Shown here one piece after another: positions 1 to 10,599 of a stretch of DNA of 64,000 nt. Source of the DNA: Symbiodinium natans. Lineage: Eukaryota > Sar > Dinophyceae > Suessiales > Symbiodiniaceae. The notes under the pieces were generated by a model. It ran no database searches. It was given only the letters and a program-made list of their open reading frames with translations, and was not told where the DNA came from. The position numbers were made by a program, and so were the translations under genes. The stretch is taken from the NCBI GenBank assembly GCA_905221605.1, contig CAJNDS010002086.1, forward strand, positions 1 through 64,000. Reading direction: 5' to 3'. Within the stretch, counting starts at the first letter, position 1, and the number at the start of each line of letters is the position of its first letter.

Positions 1-134
1 TTTAAGCCGTGCCGAACTTGTTGACACCCATCATGTGAGCAGGGTGTTTGCAAATGGGGGGGGGGCTGCCCCCCCCCCAACCCCCCCCGCTTCTTTTAAG
101 CCGTACCAAGCGTGCTTCAATGCCCAAGAAACGA

Positions 135-360
135 AGGAAATGACAGGATATCTGTCCAAAATGTAAGGAAAATAGGGTTTTCCCCCTAGGAAAAACCCAT
201 GAAAACCTAAGGGAAATCACAGGAAATCCGTCCAAAATGTAAAAAAAATATTTTTTCCCAATGAAAAACCAACGAGAACCTAAGGGAAATGAATGAAGAT
301 CCGTCCAAAATGTAAGGAAAGAAGGGTTTTTCCTCGAGAAAACCAAGAAAATCGACCAAG
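135..360. repeat. Three-copy ~75-bp tandem repeat
   Basis: The core TCCAAAATG recurs at about 154, 231 and 304 (spacings 77 and 73), each copy followed by a poly-A/T-rich stretch and most by ACCTAAGGGAAAT. Copies have diverged. The reverse-strand open frame across it is a repeat artefact. Confidence 0.75.
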
Positions 361-630
361 AAAAAAAAATGCACCCCCCCCCCAAAAAAAAAGCAAAAAA
401 AACTCCACCCCCCTAAAAATCACGGGCGGGGGCGGAGGCCAAGCTTTCGGACTTGTGAGACATGTTTGTCTAAGCTTCAACACTGAGCCGTATCCTCACC
501 ATTGAACCAACAATTTCCTGGCACATGGTATCGGCCTTGGCAAGCGCATGCTTAGGTGCATCCTTAAGTAGAAGGACCACAAGACGCTATTTCCCCGGGT
601 ACCTTCAACGGAGCAGTGGGCCACCTGTTG

Positions 631-653
631 CTGTAGCTTTTTGCTGGCTCTTG
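631..653 (+). other. Possible relict spliced-leader sequence
   Basis: The stretch reads CTGTAGC, then T-rich, then GGCTCTTG, and resembles the dinoflagellate spliced leader (CCGTAGCCATTTTGGCTCAAG) with a 2-nt insertion and several substitutions. It sits 50 nt before the ATG of gene A, where relict leaders of retroposed dinoflagellate genes are known to lie. The match is imperfect and could be chance. Confidence 0.3.
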
Positions 654-702
654 CCCCGTTGCTCGTGCTCTTGCGGCCCTCGCTGAATCGCGAACTCGTA
701 CC

Positions 703-910
703 ATGGCTCGCATGTTCTTCTTGGTGCTCCCATGCCTTGTGGCAGCAGAACCGCAGGCTCTTCGTGGTGCAGATGTGCCACGCAAGCTCTTCGATGATGT
801 GGCTTGCACTGGCAGCGGAGGCTTGTCCCAGGACTCCCCGTCATGCTACGGAGGCCAAGTGCTTGTCGAGAGCTTCTCGCTTCACGTCCTCAGCTACGAC
901 GGCTCCACAG
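703..910 (+). CDS. Gene A exon 1 (signal peptide)
   Basis: ATG, hydrophobic core FFLVLPCLVAA, then a Cys-containing region. The 3' limit lies between about 896 (GA donor) and 910 (ACAG followed by GTATCT). The dense reverse frames here are shadows. Confidence 0.6.
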
Positions 911-3900
911 GTATCTATCCCAGTCAGTCTGCTAAGGAGTTTTGCTCTTTCTTGGCGGCCGTATATCTGAGACCCCATGTCACCTTCAAAACCTCTATCC
1001 AAAGATTTTCTGGTGCTGCATCCCCAAACCCTAAACCCTAAACTCTAATGCACGCGGTCGAATCACTCAAGTGAGGTATTGTGGACCTCAAGGCAGAAGG
1101 ACCACAGGCGGCCGAGTGCGCTGGCGCAACATTCCAAAACGATGACAATGCGATCACCATTGAGAGCTTTGGCACCTGTCTTGGGAGAGTTTGTGCGGGT
1201 TTAGGGTTTAGGGTGTAGGGTTTAGGGTTTAGGGTTTGGGGGAGTTTTTGAGGCTAAGCTGTGCTGCTTGATTCTGACATTTTAAGGGTTTAGGGTGTAG
1301 GGTGTAGGGTTTAGGGCCTGGCAGTTAGCAAGTCCAGCTTCAAGAGGGTTTAGGGTTCATCCCAAGCAAGCACTTAGGAATGACAACGGATGTGGGTTGG
1401 CCAACTACGAGTACTCCGTGAGGTATTGCCCAGACCAGGACTATGCTTCTCGGCCACACCTTTTTTCAATCACTTGTATCGTATGCCTACGCAGTCACTC
1501 TGCTTCATGTTCGGCTGCACGCGTGTCTCGGTAAGAACGGCTCGAGAACCGCTCTACGTAGAAAAAGGTAGCATGTAGGGCTGCCACCACCGGACTGCGA
1601 CAGTAAGAAATATGCAGGGAGCTTGACATCGAATTTAGGGTTTAGGGTTTAGGGTTTAGGGTCATGGCCGGGAGAAGGAGCCAACTACCCCAAGAGAAGG
1701 AAGCATCTGGCAAACATTCGAGCATTCACGCAAGCAAGAACTGAAAGTCCGGACTTCATTCCATCGACCTCCCGAGAGTACTGAGAGGCGGAAGAAGGTC
1801 AACAACAAAAACTCGGCACACGACCTCAAAGTCAGGTGTCGCTGCTTGCTTGCCGGGGTGCAGCTCATGCCAATCATGTATGGCATGTCATGTGTCTCAG
1901 TTCTGTTTTAAACGTGCCACCATGATCGGCGAGATTCACCTCAGCCATGTCCCGTGTGCGAGCCCCGAGTCTAAACCTTCAAGCGCGTGCTGGACGCAAG
2001 ACGATTCTGATAGCTGATAATAGCTGGTCCGCCGAACACTGCGAATAAAACCCTACCCCAAAAACACCATGAACTTGCAGGCATGCATGCTTTTGCCTTT
2101 CTGGCCATCAACAGAGGTGATCGTGAATCTGGTGAAGCCCTACGCCGTGCGTGTGGTGCTGCAGAGCCAGACGTGCCCAAGCGGAGCAGGGGAGGCCATT
2201 TGGGTTTAGGGTTTAGGGTTTCGGGTTTAGGGTTTAGGGTTTAGGGTAGTTTATTCAAAAGGGTTTAGGGTTTGGGGTTTGGGGTTAGGGTTTGGTGTTT
2301 AGGGTTTAGGACTAGGTAGGCCCTCAGGATATTTAACATTTTTCTTTAACCTTATCGGATACAGGAGGATCATATTGAGATTGAGGAATATGTTTCAGAG
2401 GGTTTTTAGGGCCATCCTGTATGGTCCGGCGAGGAGTTTGGGGGTATTTGGTAGGGGTAGAGTTCGGGCTTGGGCGATTTGCTTCTGGGATTTTGGTCAC
2501 TTAAGGCTGAAACCCTAAACCCTAAACCCTAAACCCTAAACCCTAAACCCTAAACCCTAAACCCTAAACCCTAAACCCTAAACCCTAAACCCTAAACCCT
2601 AAACCCTAAACCCTAAACCCTAAATAAACCTGTAGTTTCTGCTTGGAGACTTTTACGGATGGGCAAATAGGGCAGCAGTCGAACCCTGCACCCTAACCTC
2701 CTCGGTTTTTGAGGTTTGACTTCAGATGTTCTCCATACCCTTCTTGTGGTTCTTTCTATTGTGTGTGGGGCCTTAAATAAGCCCTAAACCCTAAACCCCA
2801 AACCCTAAACCCTAAACCCTAAACCCTAAACCCTAAACCCTAAACCCGGGGCAGTGCGTTTAGGCCATGCTTCGGCTTTTGCGGAAGTCTAGCTTTCAAG
2901 TGCCGTTACCCATGGATGCCTCCTCTGGTTCTGGGTTTGCAAAGGGCAAGTAGGACGCTGAAACCAAGCCAGGGTTTAGGGGTTTAGGGGTTTAGGGGTT
3001 TAGGGGTTTAGGGGTTTAGGGGTTTAGGGGTTTAGGGGTTTAGGGGTTTAGGGGTTTAGGGGTTTAGGGGTTTAGGGGTCATCAATCTTTTGCTTATGTC
3101 ATGACCCTTTCTGTGCGAGTTCGAGGCAGTCCTCATCATCCAGAACTTGTCAGACACGGAAGAACGAGAACTCACCGTAGCCCGGGGTTAGTCCATCACG
3201 TCACACCAGGTTTTGGGTTCTGAGGCTCCATTTTGCTCACAGCCCCGCCGATACACCACAAGGCCTGAATACCCTAGAGCCTTGAATGCTGGAGCAGAAC
3301 CATCACCAGCTAAGATCCCGTCAGGTTTGAGCACACGGGCCGCTCTGATGAACTGCGCCGAAAGTGCGCAGGGCATGAATTCGAGCTACTCTGGCAGTCG
3401 CACATGCAGTTTAACTCGAGGGAGTAGTTCTTCAAATCTGTACGTCTGACAACGTTTCCGATGAGACATCACTGCTCCAGAGAGCGAATACGTTCTTGGG
3501 GCGCCAGCTTAGTAGTAGAGTAGGTAACCTTTAGCCTTTTTGGGGTAATATATTCCCCTTATAATCCCAAAGGTTAACCTTTAAAACCCCTAGGTACTGG
3601 ACAACTAAGCCAGTTCTGCGGCTTGCACTTGCCTTGCTTGGTTCAATGCTTGGCGCATGATTTCTTAACTGAGGGTCGCCATGAGTCGCCCTTAAACCCT
3701 AAACCCTAAACCCTAAACCCTAAACCCTAAACCCTAAACCCTAAACCCTGAACATGTTGACCAGTCCAAGAAACAGCCCAAGGTTCCGGCGACCCTCTTG
3801 TTGAACAGGCTTAATTCAAAGCTTCTGCCAATGACGTGTCCGCAGGCTGTACATCTCTGCAACGCCTTTTGAAACGGGAGTCCTTCTATGCAAGTGTCTA

Positions 3901-6900
3901 GTAGTTAAGCTGGTCTTTTTTTGAGCTCCTGAGCTAAACCCTAGGCCCTAAGCCTTGAGAACCCTAAGGGGCCGATCTGTGTGATGGCTATTTCGCCTTG
4001 CTTGCCTGACAGGAGCGTCGTCTTGCACAGGCCCGGAAGACTGCAGAGGCGGACAGGGCAAGGGGGGTGTGGGGTTTAGGGTTTAGGGTTTAGGGTTTAG
4101 GGTTCAGGGTTCAGGGTTTAGGGTTTAGGGTTTAGGGTTTAGGGCCCAGGGCTTAAGTTTGGCTGTTCAGCCCACAGCGACACTCCTTCCACCATAGTTC
4201 CACCCCCAGGCCGCAGCCCGAACCTCCCTGATCCGCATGCCTGGTCCACATTGGCCATAAATCGAAGGCCTGAACCTTGGACATCTTAGACATGTCTAAA
4301 CGAGCAAACACACTGGGCCTGAAGCTGGGCGCTGTAGACTCCCACACTCAAAGGGTTGAGGGTTTAGGGCTTAGCTATCAAGTGCAAGCCCAGATACAAA
4401 GGGGGTTTCAGACCAAGCGTCTCGGTGTAGTAGGACAGCAAGCCATATCTCGTGCCAGGCGGATATCCAGCGAGAGAAGAAGGCGCAGAGGCCTTAGCAA
4501 GGCTTTATGCAGACCTTCCCGAAGAATTCCCTCACCTGGCAGGGCCAGTCCATGAGCCACAGCACTGAAAGCAATGCATGGGATTGCGCTGTGCGTTCTC
4601 CGCCCCCCCCAAACCCCAAACCCCGAACCCCGAACCCCGAACCCCGAACCCCGAACCCCGAACCCCAAACCCCAAACCCCAAACCCTAATCTTTCATCTT
4701 TTGGAGCCTACGCGAGTCTTGACGCTAGGGGGATGTCCAGCACCTTTGCGTTTCAGATGGTGGTTGGTTTGCGCGACCTGGCCTTCCCTCCCCCCCCTTC
4801 CCCCCCCACTCGCCTCCCCCTCTCCCCCCATGCCCTGCCCTCCGAAAGAAACAGGGCAAAAAAGCGCAATGTAAAAGCCCAGGCCCCATGGCAGGGCCCC
4901 TAGACCCTAAATCCTTAAAGCGCGATGAGCACTCAGCATTAAATCCTCAACCGCATGGTTTTGAAGTTCAGGATTCAGGGTTTAACGGGTCTCAAGATTG
5001 AGGGAGAGAGGTAGAGAGGGAGCGGGAGAGACGGGGAGCGAGGGAGGGAGAGGGTGTGTGAGTGTGTGTGGGCGGGGCGAGGAGGCGAAACGCGAACCGG
5101 GACCACATAGTACATACATGTATACATATACATATACATACTTGTACATGCATCTACATACATATGTAGCTATATATATATATATGTATGTGTGTATGTA
5201 TATGCAGAAAGGAGGTCCAAAATCCGAGACTCGTGAGACCATGGCCGTGGGCATGCCCCAAAAGCAAGGGGCGATGTTGCAACCTATCTGTCGCGGCGGC
5301 ACCGCTTCGCGGGGGCCCTGGGCTGTTGAGGGGCTTCGGCCGCAGGTCTTGGCGTGCATAAGTCTCGGGGTTCACGGAGCCGCTTTCTGCATGTGGCAGC
5401 TCAAGCCTCAGAGGGTTCTGTTGAGGTGCAAAGGGCCCTTAGACGATGTAAAGGGCTTAGGGACTTTCGGTTTCACAGCATCAGGGTGCTTTAGCCAACG
5501 GCAGTCGAGGTGGAACCGTCTTGACTGCCCATGACGGACTGCGAACATGCCTGCATGGGTTTAGCTGACTGCGATGGTTTGGGTGGAAGGCTTCCACAAA
5601 GTTCCGTACTTGTGGGTCTCTCTTCTTGCAGCTTAAGTTTTCTTTCAGCTTTGGCAGCCAACTCATCAGGCGATGGTGCAAAGAATTGGCAGCACACGCT
5701 TGCGTTGCGGGTGTTGCTACTGGAAGACATTAGTTGCACCAGTGTGTCTATGTGCACGTGGAGTCAAAACTGACCCTTTAGGCCCTCGTCTAGACCCTGC
5801 AGCCAGAACCGTCGAAAATGTGTGGCTTGCAGGTAGATCCGATGTTCCGGCGGCGGCGCTTGAAGTGGACGGGTTCCCAGTGCGGGCGAAGGGCCTGAAA
5901 CACTCAACGCTATGTTTAGGGGTTTGGGGTTTAGGGTTTATCCAAGACCCGCACAGACATCTCAGCTGCTAGGAGGGTAGGATTTGGAGCGATACGGACT
6001 AAACCCCTAAACCCCTAAACCCTTGAAACATCTTTTTGAGCAAACCCATCAGTGGCTGAGGGCTTGGAGGAATTGAGGTCGGGGTCGCAAAACCGTAGAA
6101 CAGTTGAAGGTCGTTTCTTCTCTAAGGGTAGTTATATGGGCCTTAATATGGTCCCTTACCTCCTTCAAAGTTGGGCTGTGTAGGAATAGAAGGGGTCCCC
6201 GTTTAAGGGCCCATACTCAGGGACCATGTAACTACCCTGAGAGTGTGGGTTGCTGTTTAGGAGCCGGGGTTGGGCTTGGGGCCAGGGCGCTTCAACCGCG
6301 TGACAAATCTTGAAAGTTGCAGGTTTAATTTGTTTTGCGCGACTGTGACGTTTACCACAAGTGCCCAGATGCTTTCTAGTTCATGGGTCAAGGTAACCCA
6401 TCTATACCCAATGTAGTGCTGGGCGTCCCAGCCTGCGGTGATGATTCCTGCGAGGTTGGGTGTATATCAGTCTGGCCCAGGCTGGAACGTCAAAATGCGG
6501 GCCTGAACAACGAGACCGAGGTCCGCGATTGGCACTTTTGTTGTAGGCCTTTAAGGCCGCCATGACACGGAAAGGTGCAGCGAAAGGTGCCGCAGCGTTC
6601 CATGCTTTATTTCCTGGGCGAAGAGTGAACCCAAGCACACAAAATGAGCTTCAAAATTCGAAGGCCTTAAACCCTGAACCCTAAACCCTAATCCCTGGTC
6701 CACAGACCTGGAGAGCATGTCTTTGGATGCTGAGCTTGGGAGTGGCAAGGAAGTTCATCAGGGTGATTGTCAGTTCCTTACGCAACTGTTTCTGCCAGGT
6801 TCTGTGGCTTAAGCCCAATGAACCCCATGAACTTACAGGAAGCTGCCGAGCTGACAGACAAGCATGTGACAAGCTCCCGCAATGCCATGCGCTGTCTCTG

Positions 6901-9900
6901 AAGGCGGAGATTCCTTGAGAGAATGCCAGCCCAGATCTTCCAAAACCCCTTAATTAAGGTATATGCCCTAGTTCATAGTAAGGATCCTTAGTATAAATTA
7001 GGATAGATTCCTCAATTCAGGGGTTTTGAATGCCAGGTCAAGCTCAACAACTACTACTCGGTCCACGCCGACAAGACTGCCCAGTGGCCAACGCACCTTG
7101 TCGGAGCTTGGTACAGTTTAGGGATGAGGGTGCAAAAGGGTTTAGGGTTTAGGGTGTAGTGTTTAGGGTGCAGGGTTTAGGGGTCAGGGTTTAGGGTGTA
7201 GGGTGTAGGGTTTAGGGTGTAGGGTTTAGGGTTTAGGGTGTAGGGGGTTTAGGGCATGCCGAGGCTAAGTGGGGGTAGCGTTTTTTCCTGGCAGTTGCAC
7301 GCAGTCCAGTTGCAAAAGGGTTTAGGGGGTAGCCCACAAGTCCTCCACTTTTGGAGGTTCATGGGTGCTTATAACCCCAATGATAACTGCACTTGTAAGC
7401 CCCCTAAGACCCCCAAGTAGATTAGTTGGGGTTAGAAGTACCCATGAATCCACAAAGCCACCAGCCCAAAACCAAAACGGTTCGGCAAACTTCGAAGATC
7501 AGAGAAAAATGATTCAGACCCAAAGTAGCGATCAGCATTGCCAATGGGCCACGCCCCCAAGTCCCCAAGAAGGCCCAGCGAAATGCAAGGCTGAAAGCCG
7601 GGTTTAGGGTTTAGGGTTTAGGGTTTAAGGTTTAGGGTTTAGGGTTCAGGGTTTAGGGTTTGGGTTTTAGGGTTTAGGGTTTGTCGGCGCAGAGTCTGGG
7701 TCCAAAAAAAGGGTGTAGGGTTCCTATCCAACTGAGTTTGGCAGCAAGTTTTTTGCCTTCGAGATTGAGCCGCCGGAACACCAAGAGCCCCCCAACATAG
7801 CATAGGCAGCTAGAACACGGCTTGCACATGTCGTAGTTCCATCCGAAATTTGTCAAAACATTCAATCCAAACCCCTAAACCCTAAACCCTAAACCCCTAA
7901 ACCCCTAAGCCTCTAAACCCCTAAGCCCTAAATTCTTGCAAACCTCCGGCAGTTGGCAGGAACCGCGGCGCCGTCCACAATAAGTGGCCCAGTCCGTGGA
8001 AGACCTAGCATGCCGCGCGTGGGGTTTAGGGTTTAGGGTTTAGGGTTTGGGTTTAGGGCTTAGGGCTTGGGGTTTTGGGTCGAGTTGTTGTCTTTGCCAG
8101 CACGAGCGGGCACGGTTTAGGGTTCATAAAAATCATGACCAGGACTCCTGGACTTTGACCCTTGTGTCAGGCAAGTAACCGGCTTAGTCCTAAACAAGCC
8201 AGAGCTACACCAGGATCTTGCCAGTTGCGTTGCAGAACCCACCCATTTTCTTCTCCGTCAGGCTTTTATCCAAAACCTACGCTCCCCTCATGCTGACACG
8301 ATCATGCTGCATCAGCCTGCGAAAGGCCCTGTCGGGTTTAGGGTTTAGGGTTGATCTGAATACTGGCATTCCCAGACATGTCACTGAGGTACCACTGAGA
8401 GCCACTGCGTTTGACGATCTCGGCCTGAGCGATGGGCCTGAGATGTTTATTTAACCAACCCCTAAGCCCGGACCCCTGAAAAACCAACCCTAATCCCTAA
8501 AAAACCCTACCGAATCCCCTAAACCCCAAGCCCCACAGTGCCCTACAATACAGCAGGCACCACACCTCATCATGTGACGTGTTTCCAGCCAGGTGCACTG
8601 GGGTGCAAAATAATGATGGTTATACTTTTGCTGGTTGGGGTAGTTTATCATGGGTCTTTAATATGGTCCCTAACCTCCTCTAAAGGGGTTCTGATATATG
8701 GGCCCCGAATTTGTATACAGTCTGTAAGGGTTATATAAGGGGTGCCCTTTGAAGGGCCCATACCTCGGGGCCATGTAACCCTTAGAAATGTTCACGATCC
8801 CACCTTCTGGTTCAGGCTTCGTAGCTTCCTAGGTAGGATAAGGGGGAGCCCTTTAAAAGGGAGCCCTTCTTAACCCTCTTCTGGCTCTCTTAAACAGGGA
8901 CCTTATTCAGAGGGTCTATATCCCCAAGGGCCCCCTAATCCTATCTGCTATAGCTGAGTGTTTGGGCATGGGGCCGGTGCAGTGCCAAGTCGTAGCTCGC
9001 AGCAGTTGCCCCAAGCAAGGGGTCCACGCGTTTCACCTAAACCCTAAACCCTAAACCCTAAACCCTAAACCCTAAACCCTAGACCCTAGACCCTAGACCC
9101 TAAACCCTAAACCCTACACCCTAGACCCTAGACCCTAGACCCTAGACCCTAGACCCTAGACCCTAGACCCTATAGACCCTATAGACCCTAGACCCTAGAC
9201 CCGAAACCCTAGACCTAGCCCCTAAACCCTACACCCGGCTTGTTTTTTGGATGCTCTCAAAGAGTCCAAAAGTCCGCAAGCAGTGGATTCTGGCAGATTC
9301 TGGCGAGTTGAGAGTGGGAGCAACGCGCAGGCAGTTTCATGGCTGGAGGGGTGTTGCGGTTTCGGGTTTAGGGTTTACAGGGTTTAGGCTGTCAGGGTTT
9401 AGGGTTTACAGGGTTTAGGCATCTTGGTAGAGCTCTCCGGTTCTCTTTGGGCTACAAGGTGCCCCTAAACCCTAAACCCTAAACCCTAAACCCTAAACCC
9501 TAAACCCTAAACCCTAAACCCTAAACCCTAAACCCTAAACCCCCCTAAGCACTAAACCCCAATCCCTAAACCCAATTGTTTGCAAGTAGCTGTGTGCCCT
9601 TCGTCCTGCAGGGCCGAGTCCATCGGCTGAGGGTTTCGACTCCCTACATGGGGGTTTAGGGTTTAGGGTTTAGGGTTTAGGGCTAGGGTTTAGGGTTTCG
9701 GGTTTAGGGTCTGTACGACAGCGGCCTCTTGCTCCATAGTCCTGAGACTATTACTGAACCAGTGAAGCCCCAAGTCGCTCAGGGCTTTTAGGTTGCGGGG
9801 ATGTTAGGGCTTTAGGGTTTAGGGTTTAGGGGATTTAGGGTTTAGGGTTTAGGGTTTAGGGTTGTTAGAAAGCCAGCAGAAGCCTTTTCTGGAGTGCTCC

Positions 9901-10599
9901 TCTTCGGATCCTGAGCGTGCAGGGTTGAGGAATCCCGATAGGGTACTCCCCCAGGGGCAAACTTGTCAATCACGCAAGCCTGGTGGCACTCCGTCACCGT
10001 TTGCCGAAATTGTCCTCCTTCAGGTTTTGGCTCAGAGGTGTTGACGCCCAAACTTGCTTCAGCAAGCACCCTAAGGGGCAGTGTGTGCCGGTACGCGGTC
10101 ACCGGTGTCTTTCCCACCCTTCCACTTATGTGTGGTTGCGCTATTTTTCTTAATTTTATTTGCGCGTGTGTGTCTCGACCGGCTGCGGCTTCGCTTGATG
10201 TTCTGCCCGGCTGCGCGCCTGCCCAGTGAGGTGCGGCGTGCAGGGTGCGGCCCTTGACAGCCTTGGCACACACCTGTGTCTACAACCGGACTGGAAGCGA
10301 GACGCAGGAACTTACGTAAGGCTTTGCCGACACCAGTTTTCGATCGGGCAGCAAGTGCATCCTTAGTTTTCAGTGCAACACGACATCAAGCCTGTGGATT
10401 TGCTAGCCAGGCCCCGATCATTTTGGACCATGCTGGTGCCCTCCACGCTGCATTCGCTGGTGCGCGCATGCCCTCCTTCAAGCGGCGGGGCGATGAGGAA
10501 GGACGCAGCACGGAACGTGTTCAGGCTTTGGGAGTAGCAGCCGCAGCATCCTGTGGTTCGTTGATGTGGACACAAAGACAAGAGTTGCATCGCCGCTAG
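703..10599 (+). CDS. Gene A: multi-exon secreted/membrane-targeted protein of unknown family
   Basis: I do not recognise the family. The ATG at 703 opens a typical signal peptide (MARMFFLVLPCLVAAEP), followed by Cys-containing segments in exons 1-3. Further on, five short exons (4013 to 6883) chain in compatible splice phases into a charged heptad-rich stretch (ERRLAQARKTAEADR, then ADIQREKKAQR, then LERQNAGLNNETEV), read as a coiled coil, and run into a less charged segment (VKLNNYYSVHADKTAQWPTH) at 7037. Later exon-like blocks to about 10.6 kb are weaker, and the stop at 10597-10599 is only a candidate end. Donors are mostly GC or GA. Exons between 1.5 and 3.1 kb and beyond 7.8 kb are uncertain, so the span may hold one gene or two. 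Inference: a protein entering the secretory pathway with a coiled-coil middle. Confidence 0.5.
1108..1188 (+). CDS. Gene A exon 2 candidate
   Basis: 27 codons between CCACAG and GT, reading AAECAGATFQNDDNAITIES and onward with two Cys; no stop in this frame, G at the first exon base. Confidence 0.5.
1378..1444 (+). CDS. Gene A exon 3 candidate
   Basis: After CTTAG, the frame reads NDNGCGLANYEYSVRYCPDQ; a GC donor follows at 1445. Cys-rich like exons 1 and 2. Confidence 0.5.
2116..2190 (+). CDS. Gene A exon candidate
   Basis: After CAGAG the frame reads VIVNLVKPYAVRVVLQSQTC; the frame closes into a TTTAGGG array at about 2203. Limits approximate. Confidence 0.4.
2203..2310 (+). repeat. Degenerate TTTAGGG array
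   Basis: Telomere-type units on + with TTTCGGG and TTTGGGG variants. Confidence 0.85.
2335..2428. mobile_element. F4 element
   Basis: Shared core AGGAGGATCATATT...TTTCAGAGGGTT...GGGCCATCCT, also found at 13015 and 14204. Confidence 0.6.
2512..2627 (-). repeat. CCCTAAA array (~16 units)
   Basis: Near-perfect interstitial telomere-type array. Confidence 0.95.
2781..2848 (-). repeat. CCCTAAA array
   Basis: About 9 units. Confidence 0.9.
2970..3079 (+). repeat. 8-bp variant array TTTAGGGG
   Basis: About 14 perfect copies of the octamer, unlike the 7-bp unit elsewhere. Confidence 0.95.
3126..3179 (+). CDS. Gene A exon candidate
   Basis: 18 codons after CGAG reading AVLIIQNLSDTEERELTV, then a GC donor. 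Confidence 0.45.
3508..3609. mobile_element. F2 inverted-repeat element, TSD CCAG
   Basis: Family F2: left CTTAGTAGTAGAGTAGGTAAC, right GGTACTGGACAACTAAG, with mirrored GGTAACCTTTAACC/GGTTAACCTTT inside. Flanked by CCAG at 3504-3507 and 3610-3613. Confidence 0.85.
4013..4057 (+). CDS. Gene A coiled-coil exon
   Basis: 15 codons after GACAG reading ERRLAQARKTAEADR; GC donor. Phase 0 on both sides, joining the exon at 4459. Confidence 0.5.
4459..4490 (+). CDS. Gene A coiled-coil exon
   Basis: After TGCCAG, reads ADIQREKKAQ plus two bases; GC donor. Its phase 2 end is completed by the single G that opens the exon at 6481. Confidence 0.5.
4613..4689 (-). repeat. CCCCGAA/CCCCAAA variant array
   Basis: A 7-bp derivative of the telomere unit; it generates open frames of Pro-Asn-Pro type on both strands. 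Confidence 0.9.
5001..5205. repeat. GAG-rich and ATAC/TATA microsatellites
   Basis: GGGAGA-type repeats at 5001-5090, then alternating purine-pyrimidine TACATA/TATG repeats at 5108-5205. The long open frames here are artefacts. Confidence 0.8.
6120..6242. mobile_element. F6 inverted-repeat element
   Basis: Family F6: CTAAGGGTAGTTATATGGGC...TTAATATGGTCCCTTACCTC...GGGCCCATACT...CATGTAACTACCCTGAG. Confidence 0.75.
6481..6524 (+). CDS. Gene A coiled-coil exon
   Basis: After GCCCAG, reads LERQNAGLNNETEV; phase compatible with the exons before and after; GC donor at 6525. Confidence 0.5.
6706..6749 (+). CDS. Gene A coiled-coil exon
   Basis: After CCACAG, reads LESMSLDAELGSGK, followed by a GA donor (AAG then GAAGTT). 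Confidence 0.55.
6839..6883 (+). CDS. Gene A exon
   Basis: After TTACAG, reads EAAELTDKHVTSSRN; GC donor at 6884. Joins in phase 0 to the exon at 7037. Confidence 0.55.
6932..7032. mobile_element. F5 inverted-repeat element
   Basis: Family F5: CAGATCTTCCAAAACCCCTT, AATTAAGGTATAT, then CTAATTCATA/TAAATTAGG inverted and AAGGGGTTTTGGAAGATCTG. The right end is truncated here, abutting the exon at 7037. Confidence 0.8.
7037..7105 (+). CDS. Gene A exon
   Basis: Begins directly after the TGCCAG that ends an F5 inverted-repeat element; reads VKLNNYYSVHADKTAQWPTH and onward. The end lies between about 7099 (GT) and 7105 (GC). Confidence 0.55.
7137..7250 (+). repeat. TTTAGGG/TGTAGGG array
   Basis: Mixed telomere-type units with a TGTAGGG variant. 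Confidence 0.85.
7737..7787 (+). CDS. Gene A exon candidate
   Basis: Frame reads FGSKFFAFEIEPPEHQE after ACTGAG; limits approximate. Confidence 0.4.
7960..8021 (+). CDS. Gene A exon candidate
   Basis: After TTGGCAG, reads TAAPSTISGPVRGRPSMPR, then GT and a TTTAGGG array. Confidence 0.35.
8262..8325 (+). CDS. Gene A exon candidate
   Basis: After CCGTCAG, reads AFIQNLRSPHADTIMLHQPA and onward; GC donor. Confidence 0.4.
8377..8445 (+). CDS. Gene A exon candidate
   Basis: Frame HVTEVPLRATAFDDLGLSDG; acceptor CCCAG at 8375 or the AG at 8389. The phase join to the preceding block is unresolved. Confidence 0.35.
8636..8795. mobile_element. F6 element
   Basis: Shares TTAATATGGTCCCTAACCTCC and GGGCCCATACCTCGGGGCCA with the other F6 copies; the outer ends are diverged. 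Confidence 0.65.
8827..8950. mobile_element. Unique inverted-repeat element
   Basis: AGGTAGGATAAGGGGGAGCC on the left and AGGGCCCCCTAATCCTATCT on the right are inverted partners. Single copy here. Confidence 0.6.
9037..9236 (-). repeat. CCCTAAA to CCCTAGA variant array
   Basis: The array switches from CCCTAAA to about 15 CCCTAGA units, suggesting amplification of a mutated unit. Confidence 0.9.
9463..9543 (-). repeat. CCCTAAA array
   Basis: About 11 units. Confidence 0.9.
9923..10044 (+). CDS. Gene A late exon candidate
   Basis: After GTGCAG, the frame GLRNPDRVLPQGQTCQSRKP continues open to a stop near 10044. The real donor is not resolved. Confidence 0.3.
10276..10599 (+). CDS. Gene A possible terminal exon
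   Basis: A 107-codon open frame ending in TAG; its middle (APIILDHAGALHAAFAGARM, then a basic acidic patch) looks coding. Whether it belongs to gene A is an inference from position only. The overlapping reverse frames are weaker. Confidence 0.35.
   Translation: MSTTGLEARRRNLRKALPTPVFDRAASASLVFSATRHQACGFASQAPIILDHAGALHAAFAGARMPSFKRRGDEEGRSTERVQALGVAAAASCGSLMWTQRQELHRR

Larger units (their letters stand above)
1..702. other. Upstream region of gene A
   Basis: No gene is supported here. It holds a G/C-homopolymer stretch near 55-90, two copies of a TTTAAGCCGT motif (near 2 and 96), a three-copy tandem repeat (135-360), a C/A-homopolymer patch (364-420), and from about 500 on ordinary sequence leading to the start of gene A, including a spliced-leader-like stretch at 631-653. 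Confidence 0.5.

Noticed and set aside
4408-4903. Pro/Asn- and Gly/Phe-repeat proteins
   Set aside because: Translation of CCCCGAA/CCCCAAA telomere-variant repeats.
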